Positions 19,132-28,296 are shown, counted from the stretch's first letter. The stretch is DNA of 38,453 bases from JAHHLP01 sp041609895 (GCA_041609895.1 JBFIPX010000009.1:1-38453), one strand, 5' to 3'. The notes: generated by a model not told the origin, from the letters alone. Program-made: numbers and translations.

Positions 19132-20004
19132 CTAACCGACGACGCTCGCAACCGACAGGGCGCCAAGTCCAAACAGCATGGCTGTCTTGACGTGTGCGCT
19201 CGCACGCCCGGCAAACCCTTGTTCCTCGCGACGCATACCAGACCAGAGCGCCGCCAACAACGCGCCATCGGCGACGAGGATTAGAACCAGATACAAACCT
19301 CCATAGCCCAATAAGGCGAACGGTAGTGGGGTCAGGACTATCGTGATTCCGACGAGCGCAAGAAAAAGATTTACACCCGAGCGGGCTCCGCTTCTAAGGG
19401 GAAGCGATCTCACGTCCTGTACCGAATCCCCGGGAATGTCCTGGACATCCTTGATTACTTCCCGCGCAAGATTGGTCAGGAAGGCGAAGATGACCGCCGG
19501 AATCACGGGCCCTACAGCACCGAATACGAGCGCACCATATACAAGCGCGACCGCGACCGTCGCACCAATAACAACGTTGCCGATAAGGGACGTCGACTTG
19601 AGCCGGGCACTATATAGATATAGCAGCACTACTGCGCCGATGGCAATGAGGCCGTGACCCACCGAAACGATGAAACCGAACACAACTCCGGCTATCGAGA
19701 AAACGGCCCACGCTGACCGCGCCAGGGTAATCGAGACGAGCCCCGCAGGTATGGGTCGGGCAGGCCTGTTGATTGCGTCAGCCGTTACATCAAAAACATC
19801 ATTAATTGCATTGGCAGCGGCACCGACGAACAGCGTCGACAGGGAAGCCAGCAGCAGATCCGTATTGTCCGGCCAACTAAATGCACGTAACCGGTCGATG
19901 ATCATACCGCCAACGAAGGTGCCCGCGAAAAACATCAGGCAGTTGACGGGCCGCGCCAGACGAATCAGGCCTCCCAGTGATTTCCACGTACGAGCCAAAC
20001 GCAT
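19132..20004 (-). CDS. UbiA-family prenyltransferase (geranylgeranylglycerol-phosphate geranylgeranyltransferase-like)
   Basis: 290-residue polytopic membrane enzyme of the UbiA superfamily, with 8-9 predicted spans. The first Asp-rich motif is N-A-I-N-D-V-F-D-V-T-A-D-A-I-N-R-P (65-81), with R-P-I-P after it. The second is R-E-V-I-K-D-V-Q-D-I-P-G-D (181-193). These bind Mg2+-prenyl diphosphate. The pattern L-A-R-E-V-I-K-D-V-x-D is the form seen in digeranylgeranylglyceryl-phosphate synthase-like members. Bacteroidota-type organisms carry such genes, and the product may be a prenylated glycerophosphate or a quinone precursor; I cannot tell which. The ATG at 20004 is two bases after the asparaginase-like stop. 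Confidence 0.85.
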   Translation of the reverse strand: MRLARTWKSLGGLIRLARPVNCLMFFAGTFVGGMIIDRLRAFSWPDNTDLLLASLSTLFVGAAANAINDVFDVTADAINRPARPIPAGLVSITLARSAWAVFSIAGVVFGFIVSVGHGLIAIGAVVLLYLYSARLKSTSLIGNVVIGATVAVALVYGALVFGAVGPVIPAVIFAFLTNLAREVIKDVQDIPGDSVQDVRSLPLRSGARSGVNLFLALVGITIVLTPLPFALLGYGGLYLVLILVADGALLAALWSGMRREEQGFAGRASAHVKTAMLFGLGALSVASVVG

Positions 20005-20006
20005 CG

Positions 20007-20510
20007 TCAGTTATTCAGCGGCTCAAAGCGGTTCTGTTCTGGATTCTTGTGGACGGCATTGTGCGCAAACACTCTCCCGTTCATGGCTATGTAGACGCCA
20101 TCCGAAAGAAGCTGGACGGCCGCCAATGCAAATCCGATGTTGAATTCAGCGTCGGTTCCCTTGAATCGCGCGGGGCTCAACGAACCTACGAGGACGACCA
20201 CCTTCCTGTCCAGATCGGCAAGAACCCCAGCGGTCTGAACCATCGTGTCCGTACCGTGCGTGATCAGAATTCTTTGCGACGTGCTCTCTGCGACTCTCGA
20301 TCGAATCAGCTGTCGATCGTCGGCCGTTAAGTCAAGACTGTCCTTCCTGAAGAGTGTCTCTACCCGAAACGGTACCGACACGTTGACTTCCGACAGGATC
20401 GACGTGATTTGCGGATCACCAACCTCGTACTTGCTGCGAGCGTCGAAGTATACTTTGTCGATCGTTCCGCCTGTCGTGAAGATCTGTATTTCCGTTTCTG
20501 GCTCTGGCAT
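20007..20510 (-). CDS. Single-domain asparaginase-like protein
   Basis: 167-residue cytoplasmic protein equal to only the N-terminal domain of the type I/II L-asparaginase family (full enzymes are ~330 residues). It has the T-T-G-G-T-I-D opening, the T-H-G-T-D-T-M motif near residues 85-91, V-V-L-V-G-S-L-S-P, and an F-N-I-G-F-A-L-A-A-V helix. I do not see the lysine that completes the catalytic triad-like set in the two-domain enzymes. Proteins of this size occur as a family in their own right, so it is probably not a broken gene. Activity is unproven. It lies 3 bases downstream of hutG and 2 bases upstream of the UbiA gene. Confidence 0.8.
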   Translation of the reverse strand: MPEPETEIQIFTTGGTIDKVYFDARSKYEVGDPQITSILSEVNVSVPFRVETLFRKDSLDLTADDRQLIRSRVAESTSQRILITHGTDTMVQTAGVLADLDRKVVVLVGSLSPARFKGTDAEFNIGFALAAVQLLSDGVYIAMNGRVFAHNAVHKNPEQNRFEPLNN

Positions 20511-20513
20511 TAT

Positions 20514-21476
20514 TTATTCGAATCTACTGGCGAATCCACTCAAATACGACCACACCAGTTGGGCTGCAAGGCGCGCAGTCCGACCGTCGAGATCGAAGGT
20601 CGGGTTCAATTCAACCACGTCAACCGAGGTCACATTTGGAAGTGTGCCTGCATGGTGCATTAACGCAAGCAGGATGTTCGGTTTCAAGCCGTCACCTGAA
20701 GGCGCGCTCACTCCCGGGGCGAACGCCGCGTCAACTGCGTCGAGATCGACCGATAGCATGACGCTGGCATCATCCGAAACGCCGTCGACAAACAGACGAT
20801 CGATGCCGGTCATATTCATGAGGTCTGACGCCCACCTGACATGACCCCCGCGATCCAGCACGTACTCGATGTGTTGGCGGGCGTTTCGACCAGGCTGCAG
20901 TCCGGCTACAGAATAATGCGTACACGCACCTGACTCGTGCTCAAGTGCCTGGCGAAACGGGGACCCACTGTGACCACGCTCATCGATCAGCGGCCTGACG
21001 TCAGCGTGGGCGTCGATATTCAGGATGGCCATCTTGCGCTCGCCGACCGCGTAGCCGAGAAAGTGGCCGAACGCCGTCTCATGCCCCCCGCCAAGAACGA
21101 CCGGCGTAACGCCACTACGCAGCAACTCGGCGACAACTTCTCCGAGAAGTCGCTGGCTTTCCGACAAGGAACGACCAGGACGGATATCTCCGAGATCGAC
21201 CGTCCGTCGCACCACCTCGCTGAACGCCGTTGCGTTGCGCGCGTCGGGAGTCATGCGGTAAAGCGACTCACGGATCGCAGCCGGCCCCGCCGCCGCACCA
21301 GGTCGCCCACCGTTGCGTTTCACACCCTCATCGATCGGAAAACCAACTAATGCCAAGAGCGTGTCCTCAGCAAGCACGTCCTCGACTGCGATGAGCGTTC
21401 CGAGGCGCGGATCATTTGGGTCGCCCGACTCTGGTCGGTGAGTCTGTCTGAGGTGTGAATGGAGAACGGAACTCAT
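20514..21476 (-). CDS. hutG: Formimidoylglutamase (HutG-type ureohydrolase)
   Basis: Manganese hydrolase of the arginase/agmatinase fold that converts N-formimidoyl-glutamate to glutamate and formamide, the last step of this histidine degradation route. Metal ligands are visible: G-G-G-H-E (129-133, His132), D-A-H-A-D (155-159), and S-V-D-L-D-A-V-D (242-249, Asp244 and Asp246). The length of 320 residues fits. The ATG at 21476 follows the hutI stop by 19 bases. The hut context separates it from agmatinase or arginase relatives. There is no hutF or formiminotransferase nearby, so the direct one-step route is implied. Confidence 0.92.
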   Translation of the reverse strand: MSSVLHSHLRQTHRPESGDPNDPRLGTLIAVEDVLAEDTLLALVGFPIDEGVKRNGGRPGAAAGPAAIRESLYRMTPDARNATAFSEVVRRTVDLGDIRPGRSLSESQRLLGEVVAELLRSGVTPVVLGGGHETAFGHFLGYAVGERKMAILNIDAHADVRPLIDERGHSGSPFRQALEHESGACTHYSVAGLQPGRNARQHIEYVLDRGGHVRWASDLMNMTGIDRLFVDGVSDDASVMLSVDLDAVDAAFAPGVSAPSGDGLKPNILLALMHHAGTLPNVTSVDVVELNPTFDLDGRTARLAAQLVWSYLSGFASRFE

Positions 21477-21495
21477 CCGTTTGATGTGCGAGTGA

Positions 21496-22716
21496 TCAGA
21501 GTCGGCCGCAAACTAGACGACCGCCAACAAACGTAGCTGTCGCGGCATTAGGTCGGAAGTTGTACAGCCAATGGTTGACGGATTCTGCATCGAGAAGAGC
21601 AAGATCCGCCTTCTTCCCCACCTCTATCGAGCCCACCGTGCCCGACATGCCGATGGCGCGCGCAGCGTTGCGTGTCCCTGCCACCAGGGCCTCCATCGGG
21701 CTCAGCCGATTCATGTTGCAGGCAAGCATCAGGGCCAAGGGCAAATGATATGAGGGAGCGCTACCTGGGTTGAAGTCGGTAGCAACGGCTACCGGTACGC
21801 CAGCTTCGATGAAGCGTTGGCCGTCAAGCGGCACTACGCCGAGATACAGCGAGGCGATCGGCAAGCTGACTGCAACTACTCCTCCACGAGCCATCGCCCG
21901 GATTCCGTCCGTTGAGGCCTTTTCGAGGTGGTCCGCCGAAACGGCCCCTACGCTCGCTGCCAATTCAGCGCCTCCATTGCCAGTCAATTGGTCGGCATGG
22001 ACTTTTGCGCCAAGACCGTGCTTTCGTCCCGTTTCCAATATCCGCCTGCCCTCCTCTAATGAGAAGGCCGACTTCTCGACAAACACGTCGCAAAACGAGG
22101 CGAGATTTTCCTTGGCTACGCGCGGGATCATCACCTCGCATACAAGATCGACGTACTCGGTCCGCCGGCCATCGAATTCTGGGGGGATGGTATGTGCACC
22201 GAGGAATGTGGACACGATTCGCTGGCGTCCCGTCGTCGATAGTCTCCGATACACCTCGAGCAGTTTAATCTCGTCCCGCAGGGTCAAGCCGTAGCCGCTC
22301 TTGCACTCTATGGTTGTCACCCCGAGTTCGAGCATTTCCCCTGCATGCCGTCGCGCGCGATCGAATAGATCGTCGATGGGCGCGCTCCGCGTGTCGCGCA
22401 CCGTGCTCATGATTCCACCGCCTCGCCGGGCTATGTCGAGGTAACTTGATCCCCGCACGCGCTCTTCGAACTCATCCGCTCTCCATCCTCCGAACGCGAG
22501 ATGCGTGTGACAGTCTATCAAGCCCGGTATCACGAGCCGGCCTCCCGCGTCATATTCATCGGAGTCGGCCATTGACGGCAGGTTCTTCTCTTCGCCGGCC
22601 CAAGTGATTTTATCACCCGACCAAACTATCGCCGCTTTAGCGATGACCGGCGCGTCCTCGGGCGCCGTATTGGATGCGCAGGTAGCGAGCAGCCCGATGT
22701 TTCGAAGAATCCCCAC
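21496..22716 (-). CDS. hutI: Imidazolonepropionase
   Basis: Amidohydrolase that opens 4-imidazolone-5-propionate to N-formimidoyl-glutamate. The metal site opens with D-C-H-T-H (His70, His72). A second histidine appears in K-V-H-A-D-Q-L, and the C-terminal aspartate is in V-A-V-A-T-D-F-N-P-G-S-A-P. The E-C-K-S-G-Y-G-L motif typical of HutI lies near residue 135. The length of 406 is normal. The GTG at 22716 starts two bases after the hutH TGA and gives the expected N-terminus; no better start is near. It is the third gene of hutU-H-I-G. Confidence 0.93.
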   Translation of the reverse strand: MGILRNIGLLATCASNTAPEDAPVIAKAAIVWSGDKITWAGEEKNLPSMADSDEYDAGGRLVIPGLIDCHTHLAFGGWRADEFEERVRGSSYLDIARRGGGIMSTVRDTRSAPIDDLFDRARRHAGEMLELGVTTIECKSGYGLTLRDEIKLLEVYRRLSTTGRQRIVSTFLGAHTIPPEFDGRRTEYVDLVCEVMIPRVAKENLASFCDVFVEKSAFSLEEGRRILETGRKHGLGAKVHADQLTGNGGAELAASVGAVSADHLEKASTDGIRAMARGGVVAVSLPIASLYLGVVPLDGQRFIEAGVPVAVATDFNPGSAPSYHLPLALMLACNMNRLSPMEALVAGTRNAARAIGMSGTVGSIEVGKKADLALLDAESVNHWLYNFRPNAATATFVGGRLVCGRL

Positions 22717-22718
22717 GA

Positions 22719-24221
22719 TCAGAGTAGCTCACCCACCTCGGCTTCGACAGCGTTTAACAGCTTCGCCCCCCGAACGATCTCCATGCACGGATCGAGATCC
22801 TCCCTGAAATAGTAGTCCGCCTCACGATGCGGGATGATGCTGCGTATGAATTGATGGGCAGCCTCCACGCCGCGACCAGGCCGCAGGGGAAGTCGATAGT
22901 CGAGGGCCTGCGCAGCCGCAAGGACCTCAATTCCGAGTACCGTTTCTACATTTCGGAAGATGGTGTGCAGTTTTACGGCACTAATGCTTCCCATGCTAAC
23001 GTGGTCCTCTTGACCGAGGCTGGTCGGCAAGGAATCCACTGAAGCCGGGTGGGCAAGGACCTTGTTTTCCGACACCAGCGCGGCAGCAGTGTATTGCGGT
23101 ATCATGAATCCGGAGTTGATGCCGGTCTCACGCATCAGCAGCTGGGGCAGGCCATCGGCACCGGCCAGCAGAAGATATATTCGCCGCTCCGATATGCTCG
23201 CCAGCTCCGCCACGGCGATCGCCGCGTAGTCGAGCGCGAGCGCAAGCGGTTGGCCGTGAAAATTGCCACCGCTGAGGATGGAACCGTCAGGGAACACCAG
23301 GGGATTGTCGGTGGCCGCGTTCATTTCGATCTCCAACACATCCCGGACGTGCCGCAGCGCTCCGCGTGTGGCACCGTGCACCTGGGGGACGCACCGTAGG
23401 GAGTATGGGTCCTGAACCTTGCCACAGTCGCGGTGAGATTCCAGAATCTCACTGCCGACGAGCAGTTGTCTGACGTTGGCGGCCACTTCAGATTGACCGC
23501 GGAAAGGTCGCGCATCCTGAATGCGTTTGTCGAACGGCACGAGACTACCCTGGAGCGCCTCGAGGGTCATGGCGGCCGCCACATCCACGAGCCGGATCAG
23601 CCTCACGCACTTCTCCAGAACGTATGCCCCGTAGGCGGTCATCAATTGCGTTCCGTTGATCAGCGACAGGCCGTCCTTTGGCGAGAGCGTGACGGGTTGC
23701 CAGCCCATTCGCTCTAAAGCGACGTCGGCATCCTCGAACCCGAGCCCGGTCGCATCCCATATGAGCCCTCGCCCCACAAGCGGCAGCGACATGTGCGCCA
23801 ACGGTGCCAGGTCACCGGAAGCACCGACGCTTCCTCTCGACGGCACACCGGGGATCAGATCATTCTCGGCAAAGGCCAACAGACGATTGAAAACGTGCAA
23901 GGATACCCCGGAGTAGCCAAGACCGAGCGCGTGAATCTTCAGCTTGAGCATAAGAGCTGAGATCTCTCGCGGCACCCATTCGCCAACACCCACGGCGTGA
24001 CTCAGGAGTAGGTTCTTTTGGAGCGTCTCCAGGCTTTCTCTGTCAATGCGCTCACGAGCGAGCGCTCCAAAGCCTGTATTGATTCCGTAGTAGACCCCGC
24101 CTTCGTCGAGAGCGTCATTCACGACCTTTCGCGAGCGTTCGACGGACTCCGGACTCTCGCGTAACTCACCAAGGCTCCTGTCGAGGTCTCCGTACAGGTT
24201 CGATATGGTGATGCGGTGCAT
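22719..24221 (-). CDS. hutH: Histidine ammonia-lyase
   Basis: Removes ammonia from L-histidine to give urocanate. The self-formed MIO cofactor comes from the A-S-G triad at 134-136 (in G-S-V-G-A-S-G-D-L-A-P). The active-site tyrosine region Y-G-I-N-T-G-F-G (45-52) and later Q-D-x-x-S-type and N-x-N-P-L-V-F segments are present. 500 residues, the usual size. The ATG at 24221 lies 8 bases after the hutU stop. It is the second gene of the operon. Tyrosine or phenylalanine ammonia-lyases are unlikely given the hut neighbours. Confidence 0.96.
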   Translation of the reverse strand: MHRITISNLYGDLDRSLGELRESPESVERSRKVVNDALDEGGVYYGINTGFGALARERIDRESLETLQKNLLLSHAVGVGEWVPREISALMLKLKIHALGLGYSGVSLHVFNRLLAFAENDLIPGVPSRGSVGASGDLAPLAHMSLPLVGRGLIWDATGLGFEDADVALERMGWQPVTLSPKDGLSLINGTQLMTAYGAYVLEKCVRLIRLVDVAAAMTLEALQGSLVPFDKRIQDARPFRGQSEVAANVRQLLVGSEILESHRDCGKVQDPYSLRCVPQVHGATRGALRHVRDVLEIEMNAATDNPLVFPDGSILSGGNFHGQPLALALDYAAIAVAELASISERRIYLLLAGADGLPQLLMRETGINSGFMIPQYTAAALVSENKVLAHPASVDSLPTSLGQEDHVSMGSISAVKLHTIFRNVETVLGIEVLAAAQALDYRLPLRPGRGVEAAHQFIRSIIPHREADYYFREDLDPCMEIVRGAKLLNAVEAEVGELL

Positions 24222-24229
24222 TTCGACTC

Positions 24230-25888
24230 TCAGTCAAGCATCGGTAGATCGATGCTGCGCTCGCGGGCGGCGTTGACGGCTGACTCATAGCCGGCGTCGG
24301 CATGTCTCATGACGCCCGTCCCCGGATCCGCTGTCAAGACACTCGATAGACGGTCTTCGGCGAGGTCGCTTCCGTCCGCCACGCAGACCATTCCCGCGTG
24401 AATCGAGTAGCCAATCCCGACGCCGCCCCCGTGATGGATCGAAACCCAGCTTGCACCGCACGCCGTGTTCAGCAACGCGTTGAGCAGGGGCCAATCGGCA
24501 ACAGCATCGGACCCGTCCCGCATCCCCTCGGTCTCCCTATTGGGTGAGGCCACCGAGCCGCTGTCAAGGTGATCGCGACCGATGACGAGCGGAGCCGAGA
24601 CCTTGCCCTTGCGAACGAGCCAATTGAATCGAAGTCCCATTTCCTCTCGCTCCCCGTACTCGAGCCAGCAGATTCGCGCCGGAAGTCCCTGAAACCTGAC
24701 CTGCTTCGAAGCCTTGTCGATCCATCGGGCGAGGGACTTTTTGCCAGGAAAGGTTTCGAGAACCGCCCGGTCTGTTTCGTAAATATCTGCGGGATCACCA
24801 GATAGCGCGGCCCATCGAAACGGGCCCGACCCCTTGCAGAAGAGAGGCCGGATAAAGGCGGGGACGAACCCAGGGATGTCGAATGCCTCCGGCAGACCCC
24901 TGTGGTCCGCCACCTGCCCCCTCAGGTTGTTTCCGTAGTCGAAGACGACCGCGCCCTTCGATTTAAGGTCCAGCATCGCACGCACGTGAGTCACCATGGA
25001 GTCGAGAACCGCTTCCTCGTACTTGACAGGATCAAGCTCCCTGAATGAAGCAGCTTCTTCCACTCCATGACCCGAAGGTAGATATCCCACTCGCAGATCA
25101 TGCGCGGACGTCTGGTCAGTCACAACATCAGGAACCACACCGCGATTAACGATCTCCGGTAGCACATCAGCGATGTTTCCCAACAACCCGATCGACAGCG
25201 GCCGGCCCTGCTGTTTCGCGTCCTCAAGCCGTGTGAGAGCGTCGTCGAGATCTGTGGACATCTCGTCGCAATACCCGGTGTCCACCCGACGCCGGATTCG
25301 CGCAGAGTCGACCTCGACTGCCAGCATACAACCACCGTTCATCGTTGCGGCCAGCGGTTGAGCGCCTCCCATACCGCCCAAACCTGCCGTGACGATCAGT
25401 CTCCCTTCCAGAGATCCTCCGAAGTGCTGCCTCGCACACTCCGCAAATGTCTCATAGGTACCCTGGAGAATGCCCTGCGTACCAATGTAAATCCAGGAAC
25501 CAGCCGTCATCTGACCGTACATCATGAGTCCTTGGGCTTCCAGCCGCCTGAACTCCTCCCATGTGGCCCATCGCGGCACAAGATGCGAATTGGCGATAAG
25601 CACGCGCGGAGCTCGGTCGTGGGTGCGAAAAACTCCTACGGGCCGACCCGATTGTACAAGCAGCGTCTCATCAGACTTCAAACGCCTGAGCGTATCGACA
25701 ATGCGATGATAGGATGGCCAATCTCGGGCCGCCTTACCGGCACCACCATAGACGATGAGCTCCGACGGGTTCTCGGCAACCTCCGGATCGAGATTGTTCA
25801 TCAGCATTCGCATCGCGGCTTCTTGCTCCCAGCCGAGACATGAAAGGGCCGTGCCGCGAGGTGCACGTATAGTTTGAATCTCAGTCAC
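24230..25888 (-). CDS. hutU: Urocanate hydratase
   Basis: NAD+-dependent hydratase that adds water to urocanate to give 4-imidazolone-5-propionate. 552 residues, full length. Recognisable family segments are Y-G-G-x-G-K-A-A-R (near 47-55), G-Q-M-T-A-G-S-W-I-Y-I-G-T-Q-G near 125, G-G-M-G-G-A-Q-P-L-A-A near 172-182 (NAD binding), and D-Y-G-N-N-L-R near 340. It begins with GTG (25888); no ATG in the first 20 codons is plausible. It leads the minus-strand hutU-H-I-G operon; 76 bases separate it from the ald stop, and that gap carries only a weak dyad (GGTCG/CGACC). Confidence 0.96.
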   Translation of the reverse strand: MTEIQTIRAPRGTALSCLGWEQEAAMRMLMNNLDPEVAENPSELIVYGGAGKAARDWPSYHRIVDTLRRLKSDETLLVQSGRPVGVFRTHDRAPRVLIANSHLVPRWATWEEFRRLEAQGLMMYGQMTAGSWIYIGTQGILQGTYETFAECARQHFGGSLEGRLIVTAGLGGMGGAQPLAATMNGGCMLAVEVDSARIRRRVDTGYCDEMSTDLDDALTRLEDAKQQGRPLSIGLLGNIADVLPEIVNRGVVPDVVTDQTSAHDLRVGYLPSGHGVEEAASFRELDPVKYEEAVLDSMVTHVRAMLDLKSKGAVVFDYGNNLRGQVADHRGLPEAFDIPGFVPAFIRPLFCKGSGPFRWAALSGDPADIYETDRAVLETFPGKKSLARWIDKASKQVRFQGLPARICWLEYGEREEMGLRFNWLVRKGKVSAPLVIGRDHLDSGSVASPNRETEGMRDGSDAVADWPLLNALLNTACGASWVSIHHGGGVGIGYSIHAGMVCVADGSDLAEDRLSSVLTADPGTGVMRHADAGYESAVNAARERSIDLPMLD

Positions 25889-25964
25889 AATTGACGGCTA
25901 AGGCGAGTAATCTTGGGAGTAGTTCGGAGCAACGGTCGGATCGACCACGCTCGGCTTTTCAGCG

Positions 25965-27185
25965 CTATATGCCAGAGGCAATGAGCAGTTCGATATCCCT
26001 GTGCGGCATGCCAAACATGGTAGCCAGCGTCTTCTTCGTAAGGTGTCTTCTATAGACGTAGGTTCCGTTTCGTAGGCCGACATCCCTCCACAAAGCCTCA
26101 TTGATCGAGCCGACGTCGCCAATATTTATCAGATACGGTACCAGGACGTTGGTCAGAGCGTACGTGGCAGTCCTCGCCGCGTTTGACGGCATGTTCGGGA
26201 CGCAATAGTGAATTACATCGTGTTTTCGAAAGGTTGGATGCGAGTGCGTGGTCGGCCTGCTCGTCTCGATACATCCACCCTGGTCGATAACAGCATCGAC
26301 AATTACCGATCCCGACCTCATGGTGCTAACCATATCCTCAGTCACGAGTACGGGCGACCTGCTTCCGGCAGACATCATGGCGCCGATGATAACATCTGCC
26401 GAGCGGACTGCACCCCGGATATACTGTTCGGTCGCCATCGCAGTTGTGATTCGGCGATCGAGGTAGTGCTCCAGTGCGCGCAGCGACCCAAGATCCGAAT
26501 CCAGCACGATGACGTGAGCGCCAAAGCCGAGCGCCGTACGCGCAGCCCACTCGCCGACGACACCCGCGCCAAGTATTAGCACCGTCGAGGGCGGTACCCC
26601 CGAGATACCACCGAGCATCACTCCTTTACCGCCCCCGCCGCTTTCCAGATAGCGTCCGGCAATCTGGACAGACATCGATCCCATGATCTCGTGCATCATG
26701 CGAACGATAGGCAGAGTGCCGTCGGAATCCCTGATGAACTCAAATCCGATTCCCGTAATCCCCAGATTCATGAGTCTCTTGAGGAACTCAGGCGACGTCC
26801 CGCCGAGGTGCAGGGCTGAGACCAGAATCTGCTTTTCGTGAAGGTATGACAGCTCTTCATCGGACGGAGGGCCAACCTTTACGACCAGCTCCGCTTTGTT
26901 GTAAAGATCCACAGCCGAGTGGACCATCTCACCGCCGGCCTCAGCATATTCCTTATCGGTGAAGTGGGCTTGCGTACCGGCGTCGACCTCAACAAACACC
27001 TCGTGACCGTTCGCGACAAGAGCGCCGACCCCACCCGGGGCGAGCGCTACACGGCGCTCTTCATTTGACACCTCGCGCGGCACGGCAATGCGAAGCGAAC
27101 GCTCGGCGTCTCCCAAGCGAGCGGGCTTCTCCATCGTAAGAAGACCATGCTCGATCGATAAACCCTGGAGCGAAGGGACTTCCAT
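25965..27185 (-). CDS. ald: Alanine dehydrogenase
   Basis: NAD-dependent enzyme interconverting L-alanine and pyruvate plus ammonia in the cytoplasm. The N-terminal PNT-like domain opens with I-A-V-P-R-E and E-R-R-V-A-L-A-P-G-G. The substrate residues Lys103 (in V-V-K-V) and His126 (in S-A-L-H-L-G-G) are visible. The Rossmann NAD site is G-A-G-V-V-G (206-211), with Asp-rich V-L-D-S-D after it. 406 residues, a little longer than the Bacillus type (~370) owing to a ~30-residue N-terminal extension; an internal ATG (codon 18, 27134) could be the true start. It lies 99 bases downstream of the TrmH-like gene stop. A palindrome sits at 27214-27230, upstream of the start. Confidence 0.9.
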   Translation of the reverse strand: MEVPSLQGLSIEHGLLTMEKPARLGDAERSLRIAVPREVSNEERRVALAPGGVGALVANGHEVFVEVDAGTQAHFTDKEYAEAGGEMVHSAVDLYNKAELVVKVGPPSDEELSYLHEKQILVSALHLGGTSPEFLKRLMNLGITGIGFEFIRDSDGTLPIVRMMHEIMGSMSVQIAGRYLESGGGGKGVMLGGISGVPPSTVLILGAGVVGEWAARTALGFGAHVIVLDSDLGSLRALEHYLDRRITTAMATEQYIRGAVRSADVIIGAMMSAGSRSPVLVTEDMVSTMRSGSVIVDAVIDQGGCIETSRPTTHSHPTFRKHDVIHYCVPNMPSNAARTATYALTNVLVPYLINIGDVGSINEALWRDVGLRNGTYVYRRHLTKKTLATMFGMPHRDIELLIASGI

Positions 27186-27213
27186 TCGAAGTGCGGAAAA
27201 ATTCGGTGGATCG

Positions 27214-27230
27214 GGAAATATACTATTTCC
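27214..27230 (-). promoter_or_regulatory. 17-bp palindrome upstream of ald (possible operator)
   Basis: GGAAATA, then TAC, then TATTTCC form a perfect 7-bp inverted repeat with a 3-base spacer, 29 bases upstream of the ald ATG at 27185. The size and spacing suit a dimeric repressor or Lrp-type site, and an AT-rich core could overlap a -10 element (TATATT on the minus strand). No regulator gene adjoins it and no second copy was seen by eye. Confidence 0.45.
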
Positions 27231-27284
27231 GGTCGATGATTAAGCCCATTTGATCATTTGACGCCGTTTCCTCCGCGCCGCTTC

Positions 27285-28064
27285 CTACTTCAAGCCCCAG
27301 TTATGCATCATGATGGCTGCTGCCATGGCCACGTTTAGTGACTCCGTGGCCGTGACGTTCGGGCTAGAAAACACCGTAACCACCTCATCCGCGAGGACTC
27401 CGACGTCCGCAGAGATGCCGCTTCCTTCGTTCCCAAACACCAGGACCGTGCGGGGAGCAGGAGACCACACCGTCACGTTGCTGCCACCGAGGTCCGCAAC
27501 GGCAATAGTATGACCACCACCCTTCAGGTCTGCAAGGGAGCTTGCAAGGTCGTCGGTTCGAGCCAGAACTACGTCCCACACACCCCCCATACTCGCACGC
27601 ACTGCCTTTGGAGAGAACGCATCAGCTGTACCGGGACCACATAGTATCGCCTCGACGCCCATCCATGCGGCCCCTCGAATAATCGTACCGACATTACCCG
27701 GATCCTGAACAGAATCAAGTGCAATAATGCGCCGGCATTCTCGTAGAGCGGTAAGCGCCGCCCACTGGAAACGGGCAACGGCTAGCAGGCCTTGAGAAGA
27801 CCTGACATCCGATACACGATCAAAGTCGCGGGACCGGACTACGTATATCGGGGTTTCACTCCCGACTAGCGCCTGCGCCGCCTCTATTCCTCCGGCCTTC
27901 TCCGTTATAAGTATCTCGATGAGGTCAACACCGCCGGCTACGGCCGCCTGAATGGATCGAAAGCCCTCAACAAGGGTCTGACTGTGGGCCTCCCGGTACT
28001 TCCTAAGCGAGAGTGATGAGATTTCCTTGAGACGACGCTTCGTGAGTTCGCCACCGTCTTTCAT
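27285..28064 (-). CDS. RNA methyltransferase, SpoU/TrmH family (SPOUT)
   Basis: 259-residue S-adenosylmethionine-dependent 2'-O-ribose methyltransferase for tRNA or rRNA. An N-terminal substrate-binding domain (~1-100, with L-V-E-G-F-R-S-I) precedes the SPOUT fold. Motif 1 is L-D-S-V-Q-D-P-G-N-V-G-T-I-I-R, motif 2 V-L-V-F-G-N-E-G-S-G-I-S, and motif 3 S-L-N-V-A-M-A-A-A-I-M. The ATG at 28064 is certain enough; there is no clear ribosome site. It is the first gene of the minus-strand train and is divergent from gdh. Which RNA it modifies (rlmB-type, trmH-type or other) cannot be told. Confidence 0.9.
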   Translation of the reverse strand: MKDGGELTKRRLKEISSLSLRKYREAHSQTLVEGFRSIQAAVAGGVDLIEILITEKAGGIEAAQALVGSETPIYVVRSRDFDRVSDVRSSQGLLAVARFQWAALTALRECRRIIALDSVQDPGNVGTIIRGAAWMGVEAILCGPGTADAFSPKAVRASMGGVWDVVLARTDDLASSLADLKGGGHTIAVADLGGSNVTVWSPAPRTVLVFGNEGSGISADVGVLADEVVTVFSSPNVTATESLNVAMAAAIMMHNWGLK

Positions 28065-28296
28065 GGCAATGCCTTAATGTTACCAAGCCGGATATTAGCG
28101 TAGCGGGATCTGGAACAGCGAAGACGACAACGGCAGTTCATTGACGATTCACCGGGCTACTTCCTGGCGAGCAATAACTTGACTTTCTATGCGGTGGACC
28201 GGCCGGCTCTTGACCAAACTCCCGAGCCATCGATTGGAACAAACTATGACTGTTTTTACCTATTGTAGGTCTGAATCTGTTCAGAGAGGTTAATCG
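28065..28296. promoter_or_regulatory. Divergent intergenic region between the TrmH-like gene and gdh
   Basis: 232 bases with no gene. It should hold promoters for both directions. For gdh, a weak sigma-70-like pair TTGGAA (28234-28239) and TACCTA (28257-28262) is spaced 17 bases, but neither box is close to consensus. A clear ribosome site (AGAGAGG) lies 7 bases before the gdh ATG. I see no strong dyad. Confidence 0.35.
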
